In this document: positions 18,540-26,782 of the stretch, piece after piece
Layout of the letters: the number at the start of each line of letters is the position of its first letter
Position numbering within the stretch: the stretch's first letter is position 1
DNA from: Anaerolineaceae bacterium
GTDB lineage: Bacteria > Chloroflexota > Anaerolineae > Anaerolineales > Anaerolineaceae
NCBI GenBank assembly: GCA_016841365.1
Contig: JAENZI010000017.1
Coordinates: 1 to 50,164, forward strand
Direction of reading: 5' to 3'
DNA length: 50,164 nucleotides
Notes under the pieces: model-generated
The model's input: the letters and a program-made list of their open reading frames with translations, nothing else
Told to the model about the DNA's origin: nothing
Database searches by the model: none
Program-made: the position numbers and the translations under genes

Positions 18540-18710
18540 ATGACAAAGCGAACATATCAGCCCAAGCGCCGCCGCCGTGTCCGCGTCCATGGTTTTCGAG
18601 CTCGGATGAAATCAAAAGGTGGACAAAACGTACTGAAACGCCGTCGTGCTAAGGGCAGACACGAACTTGCTAAAAAAGCAAATAATCATGTGAAAAAGGT
18701 ACGTTGGTAG
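18540..18710 (+). CDS. rpmH: 50S ribosomal protein L34
   Basis: 56 residues, very basic, starting [19 protein letters not shown] and ending HVKKVRW, the standard L34 pattern (KRTxQP, HGFRxRM, GR..L..RR..GR). L34 is a structural protein of the large ribosomal subunit. It heads the conserved rpmH-rnpA-yidD-yidC-jag block. In many bacteria dnaA lies just upstream in the opposite direction, but here mtaB occupies that place. Confidence 0.97.
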   Translation: MTKRTYQPKRRRRVRVHGFRARMKSKGGQNVLKRRRAKGRHELAKKANNHVKKVRW

Positions 18711-18773
18711 GCAATTATTGAGGGCATGTTAAATTCAATGAAGTTTGAGGTGTCCTGCTGAACAGGAAACTGG

Positions 18774-19121
18774 TTGAAGCAAAGTTCTCGATTAACTCGA
18801 AGTGAAGATATCAATCGTGTACGCGAGCAAGGTAAATCTTTTGTACACACCGCAATTGTATTGGGTCGTTTACCAAATCAATTAAATGAAAATCGCATAG
18901 CAGTCATCGCCGGACGGTCCGTAGGTGGGGCCGTCCAGCGGAATTTAGCCAAACGACGGATAAGATCAGCGATCCAATCCTTTCAAGGGGAATTGAAGCA
19001 AGGGTTTGACATGGTGGTCATCGCCCGAAAATCAATTTTAGCGGTTGACTATCCTGCACTTGTCGATGCGATGCGAAAACTGTTTCAGCAAGCGGAATTG
19101 ATGAAAGATAAGTTCAATTGA
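18774..19121 (+). CDS. rnpA: Ribonuclease P protein component
   Basis: 115 residues. The protein subunit binds the RNase P RNA and the 5' leader of pre-tRNA. The signature RNLAKRRIR (56-64) is the family RNxxKRRxR box, and the [19 protein letters not shown]-terminus is typical. The start is TTG 18774 with AGGA at 18764-18767. Its stop codon overlaps the yidD start by 4 bp (TTGA). RNase P RNA itself is not in the window. Confidence 0.93.
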   Translation: MKQSSRLTRSEDINRVREQGKSFVHTAIVLGRLPNQLNENRIAVIAGRSVGGAVQRNLAKRRIRSAIQSFQGELKQGFDMVVIARKSILAVDYPALVDAMRKLFQQAELMKDKFN

Positions 19122-19411
19122 TAGAGCACAACCAGACTCAGCATGTTCCAGGTTCAGAACCCCGGTTGTTGGATCTGCCGTTAAGGTTAAAGACACTCCC
19201 TCGTTGGATTTTGCTTGCCCTGATTCGTTTCTATCAAAAAGTGATATCACCTGCATTGCCTGCCGACACCTGCCGATTTTATCCGTCCTGTTCCCATTAT
19301 GGGTATCAGGCCATCTACAAGTATGGTGCCGTAAGGGGCGGTTGGATGGCGGTCAAACGAGTAGTGCGGTGCAATCCATTTAACCCGGGCGGACATGACC
19401 CGGTACCCTGA
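19118..19411 (+). CDS. yidD: Membrane protein insertion efficiency factor YidD
   Basis: 97 residues, with the YidD core: [38 protein letters not shown]-type sequence containing the conserved C-R-F-x-P-S-C-S-x-Y box, then GGHDPVP at the end. YidD assists YidC-mediated membrane insertion. A TTG start overlaps the rnpA stop. About 30 residues precede the core, a little longer than usual. Confidence 0.92.
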   Translation: MIEHNQTQHVPGSEPRLLDLPLRLKTLPRWILLALIRFYQKVISPALPADTCRFYPSCSHYGYQAIYKYGAVRGGWMAVKRVVRCNPFNPGGHDPVP

Positions 19412-19433
19412 TGTTTTTGAGAAGAGAAAATAA

Positions 19434-20501
19434 ATGAAGAAATCCCGAATTGTTTTATTAACCTTACTGGCAGGATTAGCCATCCTTCTTAGCGCTTGTG
19501 TCCCCGGACCGAGAGTCGTGGGAACGCCCGGTATATCTGTTTCAGAAGATAAGGTGTTTGTCGCTTATCGCAATTTTGTTTACGGATTGAATGCCGAAAC
19601 AGGTACTGTGGCTTGGTTTTATCCTGAAAAAGCAGATACCCAGGTGGTTTTTTACGCTCAGCCGCTGGTGACAGATGATTTTGTCTACATCGGCGATCTG
19701 GCGAACGACTTCCATAAATTGGATATTGACTCCGGTGATGCGGTCTGGACTTTTTCTGGTGCAGAAGGTTTTTACATTGGACAGGCAGCCGAAGATGAAG
19801 GCATCATTTATGCGCCATCGAGTGATGGCAACCTGTATGCCTTAAACGAAAATGGTGACCTCTTGTGGAAATTCACAACAGATCATTACATTTGGGCGCA
19901 GCCACAAATTTCAGCGGATGCGATCTTTGTCGCTTCAATGGACCACAAGGTTTATGCCTTATCAAAGGATGGGGAAGAGCTTTGGTCAAAGGAAATTGGT
20001 GCCGCAATGGTTGCTAAACCTCTTTTGAGTGCAGACGGCTCAATGCTGTATATCGGATCGATCGGTAAAGAAATGCTGGCTTTGGACACAGAGAATGGTG
20101 AGACGTTGTGGTCATTTAATGCCGGCGGTGCAATGGATGGGGTTTGGGGTGATCCAATCCTGGTCGAGAACACGCTTTATTTTGCTGATTCTCAAGGTCA
20201 GGTGTATGCACTTGACGCCCAAACCGGTGACCAAATATGGCAGACGACCTTCGATGGCACAGTCGTTGGCGGTTTGACAGCCATAGAAGACGGCTTTGTT
20301 TTGGTGACTGAGGAAGGCGTTGTCAAATCGTTTGACTTTGACGGCAGCCCAGGATGGGAAGCGACACTAGATGGTGAGATTTTCCAGGTACCAGCCACGA
20401 ACGGTGAAATGCTGATTGTTGGAACCATCGAAGGGGATAAGCTCGTCTACGCTTTCAACATGACTGGTGTCCAAATCTGGTCCACAACCCCTGAGAATTA
20501 A
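19434..20501 (+). CDS. PQQ-repeat beta-propeller lipoprotein (BamB-like fold)
   Basis: 355 residues. The signal peptide ends in LLSAC with lipobox cysteine C22, so it is a surface lipoprotein. The mature part is a series of PQQ-type blades with repeated A-L-x(2)-x-x-G-x(2)-x-W signatures (LNAETGTVAWFY, LDIDSGDAVWTF, LDTENGETLWSF, LDAQTGDQIWQT). It probably forms a seven- or eight-bladed propeller. PQQ binding residues are not expected. It is wedged between yidD and yidC, 11 bp before yidC, so a link to membrane-protein insertion or surface quality control is suggested by position only. Confidence 0.82.
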   Translation: MKKSRIVLLTLLAGLAILLSACVPGPRVVGTPGISVSEDKVFVAYRNFVYGLNAETGTVAWFYPEKADTQVVFYAQPLVTDDFVYIGDLANDFHKLDIDSGDAVWTFSGAEGFYIGQAAEDEGIIYAPSSDGNLYALNENGDLLWKFTTDHYIWAQPQISADAIFVASMDHKVYALSKDGEELWSKEIGAAMVAKPLLSADGSMLYIGSIGKEMLALDTENGETLWSFNAGGAMDGVWGDPILVENTLYFADSQGQVYALDAQTGDQIWQTTFDGTVVGGLTAIEDGFVLVTEEGVVKSFDFDGSPGWEATLDGEIFQVPATNGEMLIVGTIEGDKLVYAFNMTGVQIWSTTPEN

Positions 20502-20512
20502 AGGATAAAACT

Positions 20513-21436
20513 ATGTGGGAAACCATTATTATTCAACCATTTACGAACGTATTATTACTGATCAATTCGCTGGTAGGCAATTTCGGCATTTCGATCATTC
20601 TTTTCACCATCCTGATCAGATTATTGACCCATCCACTGACAGTTAAGCAATTCAAGGCAACCCGCGCCATGCAAGATTTGCAGGAAGACCCGCGCTATAA
20701 GAAGATGATGGCGAAGTATAAGGATGATAAAGAGAAATTGGCGCAGGAGCAGATGAAGCTCTATAAAGAGCTTGGCGTGAACCCGATGGGATCTTGCTTG
20801 CCCACCCTGATCCAATTCCCGCTGATCATTGGTTTATATCAGAGCGTAACACGTGCTATGGCGGCCTCACCATATGAACTATTCAACCTTGAACGGATCA
20901 TTTATCCCAGGCTGATCAACGCGGCAGAGCTTTTGCCACTTCAAAATAAATTTTTATGGATGGATCTCGGTCAACCTGAGCGATTAAATGTGTTTGGTGT
21001 TGCAATCCCATTATTGGCTATTTTAGTCGTTGCAACCACCTTCCTGCAATCCAAATTGATCCAACCGCCATCCTCTGGCAACGACCAGGCTGCGATGATG
21101 ACCAAATCGATGAGCATATATATGCCTGTGCTGATGGGTTTTATGGCTTATTCATTAGCTTCGGGTCTGGCACTTTACTTTTTAGCCAGTAACATTTTTG
21201 GGATTGTGCAATATGCGATTTTAGGTCGGGCGAACTGGTCTAACATCTTCCCATTTTTGAAGAAAAAGGAAGCGGATGGCAAGGCTGATAAAGGGAAACC
21301 GCAAATTATTGATGCCAAGGTTGAAGACATTCTTGAAGAAGAGGATGAACCCGAACCTGAACCACAAAAAGATGCCAACACCGGTCAGCGGACGCTGCCA
21401 AAACGTAAGCGGCCGAAACGTAAAAAGAATCATTAG
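20513..21436 (+). CDS. yidC: Membrane protein insertase YidC/Oxa1 family
   Basis: 307 residues. It has five predicted transmembrane segments: TM1 at 25-45 starting NFGISIILFTILIR, then after the K-rich cytoplasmic hairpin the QFPLIIGLYQSVT segment, and the later segments LNVFGVAIPLLAIL and SIYMPVLMGFMAYSLASG. The C-terminal tail is highly charged and rich in K/E (residues about 250-307), typical for ribosome contact in the Gram-positive type lacking the large periplasmic domain. YidC inserts and folds membrane proteins. It is 11 bp downstream of the propeller lipoprotein. Confidence 0.93.
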   Translation: MWETIIIQPFTNVLLLINSLVGNFGISIILFTILIRLLTHPLTVKQFKATRAMQDLQEDPRYKKMMAKYKDDKEKLAQEQMKLYKELGVNPMGSCLPTLIQFPLIIGLYQSVTRAMAASPYELFNLERIIYPRLINAAELLPLQNKFLWMDLGQPERLNVFGVAIPLLAILVVATTFLQSKLIQPPSSGNDQAAMMTKSMSIYMPVLMGFMAYSLASGLALYFLASNIFGIVQYAILGRANWSNIFPFLKKKEADGKADKGKPQIIDAKVEDILEEEDEPEPEPQKDANTGQRTLPKRKRPKRKKNH

Positions 21437-21477
21437 GAATAATCTCGTCGAACCAGTTTATTATTTGTGAGGGATTT

Positions 21478-22224
21478 ATGTCTGAAGAAAGAACGAAACT
21501 GGAAGTGATCGCCCCTTCAATTGAAGAGGCGGTGGAAAAAGGCCTGAGAGAACTTGGGCTGACAGAAGATGATGTTGATGTTGAAGTGCTTGACGAAGGT
21601 AAAAAGGGGCTGCTTGGGCTTGGCACACGACAGGCAAGAATTGCCCTTAAGATCAAATCTGGTCAAGGATCTCAGGAACCTGATGCAGAAGTAAAACTTG
21701 AGGAAAAACCAAAAGCGCTTCCGCAAGAATCAGAATCTGAAGAAGAAGGTGAAGAACCTGAGGAAGTCAGCATTGCCCGTGAAACGATCAAGATCATCCT
21801 CGAAAAAATGCGTGTCAGTGCTGATGTAAGCGTTAAGCTTGGCGAAGGTGACGACAATCGGATTGCCCCGGTGTTGATTGATATTGAAGGCAACGACCTG
21901 AGTTTTTTGATTGGCCGCAAGGCTGAGACCATTAACGCCCTTCAATACATCACCAGCCTGATAGTCGGGCGTGAACTTGGGCGCTGGGTGCCTCTTCAGA
22001 TCGATGTGCAAAATTATCGCAAGCGCCGAGAAGATGAGCTGCGTAAACTTGCCAGGCGAATCGCTGAGCAGGTGGTCGGCACTGGGCGGAAACAGGCATT
22101 GGAACCAATGCCGCCCAACGAGCGCAGGATCGTCCACATTGAATTGAAGAACAACCCGAATGTGGAAACCGAAAGCGTTGGCGAAGAACCCCGCCGCAAG
22201 GTGACGATTAGACCGGTGAATTGA
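21478..22224 (+). CDS. jag: Jag / KhpB RNA-binding protein (Jag_N-KH-R3H)
   Basis: 248 residues. The N-terminal Jag domain (1-60) carries EEAVEKGLRELGLTEDDVDVEV and the KKGLLGLGT motif. An acidic linker of about residues 60-95 follows (EEEGEEPEE). The KH-type region contains LIGRKAETINALQYI, and the R3H domain contains the RREDELRKLARRIAEQ stretch. With KhpA, Jag binds RNA and affects cell-envelope synthesis. Its position after yidC is conserved across many bacteria. A terminator-like hairpin follows the stop. Confidence 0.9.
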   Translation: MSEERTKLEVIAPSIEEAVEKGLRELGLTEDDVDVEVLDEGKKGLLGLGTRQARIALKIKSGQGSQEPDAEVKLEEKPKALPQESESEEEGEEPEEVSIARETIKIILEKMRVSADVSVKLGEGDDNRIAPVLIDIEGNDLSFLIGRKAETINALQYITSLIVGRELGRWVPLQIDVQNYRKRREDELRKLARRIAEQVVGTGRKQALEPMPPNERRIVHIELKNNPNVETESVGEEPRRKVTIRPVN

Positions 22225-22277
22225 TCTAAAAAACGATACAAGTTAGCCGTAAGGATTTGCAGGACAGATGAGATTGT

Positions 22278-22300
22278 CTCGCAAGCTCTTGCGGCTTTTT
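22278..22300 (+). terminator. Terminator-like hairpin after jag
   Basis: CGCAA (22280-22284) and TTGCG (22289-22293) form a short stem with a GCTC loop, followed by GCTTTTTAG. It sits 54 bp beyond jag and 30 bp before the next gene. The stem is short, so readthrough is likely. Confidence 0.5.
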
Positions 22301-22331
22301 AGTTGCGGTAAAATGATAAGTGGAGGTGCAT

Positions 22332-23636
22332 ATGCGAGCGGTTGATATTATTGCGAACAAACGAGATGGCAAAGCTTTATCCCAAGCTGAAATTAATTTC
22401 TTCATCAAAGGTTATACCTCCGGAGAGATAGCCGATTACCAGGCCGCTGCCTGGGCGATGGCGGTATTGCTGCAAGGGATGACGCCTGAAGAGACCACAT
22501 ATCTCACCTTAGCTATGGCTGAAAGCGGCGATACGCTTGATTTGAGCGGTGTGGTTGATATCGCGGTAGATAAGCATTCCTCTGGGGGAGTGGGGGATAA
22601 GACTTCTATCGCTGTGGTGCCGATGGTACGGGCTTGCGGCTTGCCGGTTGGCAAGATGTCCGGACGCGGGTTGGGGTTTAGCGGCGGCACATTGGATAAG
22701 CTTGAATCTGTGCCAGGTTTCCGCACTGATCTTTCGAAGGATGAATTCCTTGAGCAGTTGGGCACATTGGGAATGGTGCTGACAGGGCAAAGCCTTGACC
22801 TGGCACCGGCAGACGGAAAGCTGTATGCCCTGCGCGATGTGACCGCCACGGTGCAATCTATCCCCCTGATTGCCTCATCCATCATGAGCAAGAAGATCGC
22901 TGCTGGCGCACAGGCGATTGTGCTGGATGTGAAGACCGGCAACGGTGCTTTCATGCAAACGCTTGATGAGGCTCGTGAGCTGGCAAAATTGATGGTTTCC
23001 ATTGGCGAATTGAGCGGCAGGGATGTCGCTGCCATCCTCTCAGACATGAATCAGCCCCTTGGGATGGCTGTGGGCAATGCACTGGAGATGAAAGAAGCAA
23101 TTTTCACCTTGCAGGGTGAAGGTCCGGACGATTTTCACGAACACTGCCTTGAGATCGCCAGCCAGATGCTTGTCTTAGGGAAAAGGGCAAAAACGAAAAC
23201 CGAAGCACGAAAAATGGCAGAAGATGCCATTACATCCGGCAAGGGATTGGAATACTTAAAGAAGCTCATCGCCGCACAGGGGGGCGATGTCAGTTATATC
23301 GAACATCCCGAAAAACTGCCAGAAGCGCCAATTAAACATGTGATAGAAGCCAAGGAGTCGGGCTTTGTTTCTGAGGTACATGCCCGGACGGTTGGTGAAA
23401 CAGCTGTTGTTTTGGGAGCTGGGCGGACGAAAAAGGGAGAAGAAATTGATCTTGCAGTGGGGATTATGGTGCATGTCAAAGTTGGTGACCAGGTGGAAGC
23501 CGGTCAGCCATTGTTTGTGATCCATGCCCATGATGAGGTATCTATGGAAGAAGCGAAAGCCAGCTTGCGGGATGCGGTCAGCATTGTTCCGCAAAAGGTT
23601 GATGCGCTGCCCTTGTTTTATGGACTGGTCGACTAA
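22332..23636 (+). CDS. pdp: Pyrimidine-nucleoside (thymidine) phosphorylase
   Basis: 434 residues of the nucleoside phosphorylase-II family; it splits uridine, deoxyuridine or thymidine with phosphate to base plus ribose- or deoxyribose-1-phosphate. The phosphate-binding loop DKHSSGGVGDKTS (80-92) and the GRGLGFSGGTLDKLE stretch are diagnostic, and the N-terminal helical domain starts MRAVDIIANKRDG. The in-frame GTG at 22320 lies in the ribosome-binding site (GGAGGTG); ATG 22332 fits the family N-terminus. The choice between DeoA and Pdp is uncertain. Confidence 0.9.
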   Translation: MRAVDIIANKRDGKALSQAEINFFIKGYTSGEIADYQAAAWAMAVLLQGMTPEETTYLTLAMAESGDTLDLSGVVDIAVDKHSSGGVGDKTSIAVVPMVRACGLPVGKMSGRGLGFSGGTLDKLESVPGFRTDLSKDEFLEQLGTLGMVLTGQSLDLAPADGKLYALRDVTATVQSIPLIASSIMSKKIAAGAQAIVLDVKTGNGAFMQTLDEARELAKLMVSIGELSGRDVAAILSDMNQPLGMAVGNALEMKEAIFTLQGEGPDDFHEHCLEIASQMLVLGKRAKTKTEARKMAEDAITSGKGLEYLKKLIAAQGGDVSYIEHPEKLPEAPIKHVIEAKESGFVSEVHARTVGETAVVLGAGRTKKGEEIDLAVGIMVHVKVGDQVEAGQPLFVIHAHDEVSMEEAKASLRDAVSIVPQKVDALPLFYGLVD

Positions 23637-23699
23637 GAGAAGTATTGATGTACGGTACATCAAGCGCTTCACATTACTTCAACGCGGGAGATGACGCAC

Positions 23700-23996
23700 A
23701 TGTTGAAAAAACAATATTATAAAGATGGTAAGCTGTGCCGGGTATGGTTTTATCTCCCGGCTGAGCTGCACGCAAACCAGGTTCATCTGGTTGGCGATTT
23801 TAACGATTGGAATGAAACCCAAACCCCAATGAAAAAGAAGATGGACGGCACGTTTTATATTGCGTTGACGTTGCAAACCGGGAAATCCTATCAATATCGT
23901 TACCTGTTGGATGGTGAGCGTTGGGAGAACGACTGGGAGGCGGATGGCTATGAACCCAATTCGCTGGGGGAAGAGAATTCAGTCGTCATAGTGTAA
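23700..23996 (+). CDS. Stand-alone CBM48 / AMPK-like glycogen-binding domain protein
   Basis: 98 residues made almost wholly of one early-set beta-sandwich, with the VHLVGDFNDWNE and YQYRYLLDGERWENDW segments typical of the glycogen-binding domain of isoamylases and AMPK beta. No catalytic partner domain is present. GGGAG at 23686-23690 lies directly against the ATG at 23691 but 9 bp before ATG 23700, so 23700 is preferred. The role is unknown; a free carbohydrate-binding protein or polyglucan sensor is possible. Confidence 0.78.
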   Translation: MLKKQYYKDGKLCRVWFYLPAELHANQVHLVGDFNDWNETQTPMKKKMDGTFYIALTLQTGKSYQYRYLLDGERWENDWEADGYEPNSLGEENSVVIV

Positions 23997-24017
23997 GCAT
24001 ATGTTTACTGCGATTTA

Positions 24018-24047
24018 AAGACCTCTGTCAGTTCAGAGGTCTTTTGT
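24018..24047 (+). terminator. Intrinsic terminator after the CBM48-like gene
   Basis: AAGACCTCTG (24018-24027) and CAGAGGTCTT (24034-24043) form a perfect 10-bp stem with a 6-nt loop, followed by TTGTTAT. It lies 22 bp past the stop codon. Confidence 0.8.
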
Positions 24048-24087
24048 TATATAATTTGGTCATAGGCAAATAGAAATGGAGCAGTCG

Positions 24088-25152
24088 ATGGAATCGAAAG
24101 CAATTTATCAGGCTTTAGCGAGGCATTTGGATTCTTTCCCCCAGGGATTTCCTCATCCTGAGAGCGATGCAGCGTTGGCATTGCTGGCGTATTTATTCAC
24201 CCCGGAAGAGGCTGCGTTTGGCTCGAAGCTCACTTTGACCCATGCATCACTGGATGAGCTGGTCCAGAAGACAGGCATATCGAAGAGTGACTTAAGGGCA
24301 TTGATCAAAAGCATGTTAACCAAAGGTCTCGTCAATCTACGGCAAGGTAAAGGTGGGATGGAAGTTGCTTTGCTGCCATTCATCGTTGGTTTTTATGAAA
24401 ACCAGGTTTACCACCTCGATGAGACATTTGCCAGGTTGTTTGAGGATTATTTTCATGAAGCATTGGGTGAGATTCTCGATGTAACCCCTCAATTTCATCG
24501 CGTCATCCCGGTCAACCAGACGATTGATGCAAAGATTGAGATCCTCCCGGAACAAAATGTGATTGATTTGTTATCCAGCAAAAAAGCCTGGGCTGTACAG
24601 GAGTGTGTTTGCCGAAAGCAAAAAGCCCTGATTGGTGAGGGTTGTAAACATCCCCTTGAGATGTGCTTGATCATGAGTGACACGCCGGATGTGTTTGAAA
24701 ATATGACCGAAGTAAAGGCACTGGATCTTGAGGGTGCCCTGGATGTGTTAGACCAGGCAGCAGCCGCCGGATTAGTTCACACGGTGTCAAACAATAAATC
24801 GGACATTTCTTATGTGTGTAATTGCTGCACCTGCAGCTGCGGTATCCTGCGGGGGATTGCAGAAGCACATATCGCCAATGTTGTAGCCAAATCAGCTTAT
24901 GTCGCCCATGTGACGGTTGATGACTGCATCGCTTGCGGAATATGTGAGGAAATGTGCCAGTTTGGGGCAATCCAAATTGATGATTATGCCCTGATAAACC
25001 AGGACATTTGTGTGGGTTGTGGTGTGTGCGCAAAAGCCTGCCCAGAAGAGGCCATAATGCTGTCGCTGCGAGAAAATGGAGATTTGCTGGATGTACCCGC
25101 ATCTCACCAGGATTGGTTAGCCCAGCGCGCTCAGGCACGTTCTCTGGAATAG
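24088..25152 (+). CDS. Winged-helix-like iron-sulfur protein with two C-terminal [4Fe-4S] ferredoxin motifs
   Basis: 354 residues. The N-terminal part (about 30-105) looks like a winged helix (LDELVQKTGISKSDLRALIKSMLTKGLVNL-like turn). A central cysteine set follows: ECVCRKQ, then GEGCKHPLEMC, then VCNCCTCSC. Two ferredoxin motifs end it: CIACGICEEMC (C280 first) and CVGCGVCAKAC (C308 first), each with a following CP or CQ. These could hold two [4Fe-4S] clusters, with a third site from the central cysteines. An electron-transfer or redox-sensing regulatory role is inferred. GGAG at 24078-24081 fixes the start at ATG 24088; ATG 24076 is an alternative. Confidence 0.72.
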   Translation: MESKAIYQALARHLDSFPQGFPHPESDAALALLAYLFTPEEAAFGSKLTLTHASLDELVQKTGISKSDLRALIKSMLTKGLVNLRQGKGGMEVALLPFIVGFYENQVYHLDETFARLFEDYFHEALGEILDVTPQFHRVIPVNQTIDAKIEILPEQNVIDLLSSKKAWAVQECVCRKQKALIGEGCKHPLEMCLIMSDTPDVFENMTEVKALDLEGALDVLDQAAAAGLVHTVSNNKSDISYVCNCCTCSCGILRGIAEAHIANVVAKSAYVAHVTVDDCIACGICEEMCQFGAIQIDDYALINQDICVGCGVCAKACPEEAIMLSLRENGDLLDVPASHQDWLAQRAQARSLE

Positions 25153-25231
25153 ACGAATTACCTTGTTAGGGGATTGGTTCAGCACGTGTTTCGGGTAGAA
25201 TCACTCAAAGTCAAATTTTTTAGGAGCAATT

Positions 25232-26662
25232 ATGGAAAAAGCGCAAATTGCAGTCGTTGGTCTGGGCGTGATGGGGCAAAACCTGGCGTTGAACATTGCC
25301 AACAAAGGCTTCCCGGTGGCAGTCTACAATCGCACAGAGACAAAAACTACCGAGTTCATTGAAGGCCCAGCAAAAGGTAAAAAGATTGTTGGTACCTATT
25401 CTTACGGCGAGCTGGCAAAAGCGCTTGAAAAGCCCCGCCGGATCTTGTTGATGGTCAAAGCAGGGCCAGCTGTGGACGCGGTGATCGATCAAATCAAACC
25501 GTATCTTGAACCCGGGGATATTTTGATTGATGGAGGAAACTCTTTTTTTGAGGATACCGAACGCAGAAATAAGACCTTAACCGCTGAAGGTTTCATGTTT
25601 GTGGGGGCAGGTGTTTCTGGCGGTGAAGAAGGCGCTTTGCACGGGCCGAGTATTATGCCCGGGGGGAACCGGAGAGCCTGGGAAGCACTCAAGGACATTT
25701 TCGTGGCTGCAGCAGCAAAAGCCGAAGATGGTGAATCCTGTGTGGATTATATGGGCCCGCGTGGGGCAGGCCATTATGTTAAGATGGTGCATAACGGGAT
25801 TGAATATGCGATCATGCAGCTAATCGCTGAGGTTTATGATGTGCTGCATCGCGGCTTGGGGATGCCAGAGGCTGAACTGGGTGAGATTTTCACCCAGTGG
25901 AATGCCGGCAGCCTTTCTTCTTACTTGGTGGAAATTACCGCTGATATTCTCAAGACCAAGGATGAGCAAACAGGTAAACCCATTCTCGAGGTTATATTGG
26001 ACGAAGCCAAACAAAAGGGAACCGGAAAGTGGACCAGCCAGAATGCGTATGATCTGGGTGCAGCAACCCACGCGATAAACGCCGCCGTTTCCAGCCGGAT
26101 TATTTCTGGCATGAAGGAACAGCGTGTGGAAGCCAGCAAGGTTCTCAAAGGCCCCGAACCGGTGTTTCGGGGTGACCGCCAGCAATTAATTGATGCGGCT
26201 AAAGAAGCGCTTTACGCTGGTGTGATCCTTTCGTATGCACAGGGGTTCAGCCTGATGGGGTTGGCTTCCCAGGAATATGACTATAAATTTGATATGAAGC
26301 GCATTGCCAAGATTTGGCGGGCTGGCTGCATCATCAGGGCAGACCGGCTGGACGATATTATGGATGCGTATGACCGCAACAATGCCTTGGATAATTTGTT
26401 GATGGACCGGCATTTCCGGGAAATTGTCATGCCCCGTCAGGGCGCAATGCGCTACTTCATCACCACGGCTATCGGGATGGGTATTCCGGTATACGCGATG
26501 AGTGCTGTGTTGGGTTACTTTGATGCCTTCAGGACAGCGCGACTGCCTGCTAACCTGACCCAGGCGCAGCGTGATTATTTCGGCGCTCACACTTATCGCC
26601 GATTGGACAGAGAAGGTTCATTCCACACCGAGTGGCTGGGGTCTCAACCCTCAGAAGACTGA
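25232..26662 (+). CDS. gnd: 6-phosphogluconate dehydrogenase, decarboxylating
   Basis: 476 residues, the long form. It oxidises 6-phosphogluconate to ribulose-5-phosphate with CO2 release in the pentose phosphate pathway. The N-terminal Rossmann motif GLGVMGQNLALN, the signature GGEEGALHGPSIMPGG and the catalytic K in HYVKMVHNGIEY are present, as are the C-terminal helical domain and the family end ending GREGSFHTEW-like (REGSFHTEW). AGGAG precedes ATG 25232. NADP preference is likely from the NRT after the Rossmann loop. It stands between two unrelated genes. Confidence 0.95.
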   Translation: MEKAQIAVVGLGVMGQNLALNIANKGFPVAVYNRTETKTTEFIEGPAKGKKIVGTYSYGELAKALEKPRRILLMVKAGPAVDAVIDQIKPYLEPGDILIDGGNSFFEDTERRNKTLTAEGFMFVGAGVSGGEEGALHGPSIMPGGNRRAWEALKDIFVAAAAKAEDGESCVDYMGPRGAGHYVKMVHNGIEYAIMQLIAEVYDVLHRGLGMPEAELGEIFTQWNAGSLSSYLVEITADILKTKDEQTGKPILEVILDEAKQKGTGKWTSQNAYDLGAATHAINAAVSSRIISGMKEQRVEASKVLKGPEPVFRGDRQQLIDAAKEALYAGVILSYAQGFSLMGLASQEYDYKFDMKRIAKIWRAGCIIRADRLDDIMDAYDRNNALDNLLMDRHFREIVMPRQGAMRYFITTAIGMGIPVYAMSAVLGYFDAFRTARLPANLTQAQRDYFGAHTYRRLDREGSFHTEWLGSQPSED

Positions 26663-26699
26663 GTCTGTCCTTTTCGACAGGTAGTCCGATTTGAATCAT

Positions 26700-26730
26700 T
26701 AAGCGGTGCCCAATTTGGACACCGCTTATT
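26700..26730. terminator. Hairpin between gnd and the convergent lpd
   Basis: AAGCGGTG (26701-26708) and CACCGCTT (26720-26727) form a perfect 8-bp stem, extended by CC/GG across a mismatch. U-tracts are weak on both sides, so it is a probable but not strong bidirectional terminator for the convergent genes. Confidence 0.55.
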
Positions 26731-26782
26731 TGATAGCATTACAAACTTTTGCTTGACGATTTTTAGTGGCGAAATTTTCTTC

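Noticed and set aside
18350-18540. Possible oriC/dnaA region upstream of rpmH
   Set aside because: The rpmH block often adjoins dnaA, but no dnaA gene lies here and no clear cluster of TTATCCACA-type boxes is visible; the region is explained by two promoters.
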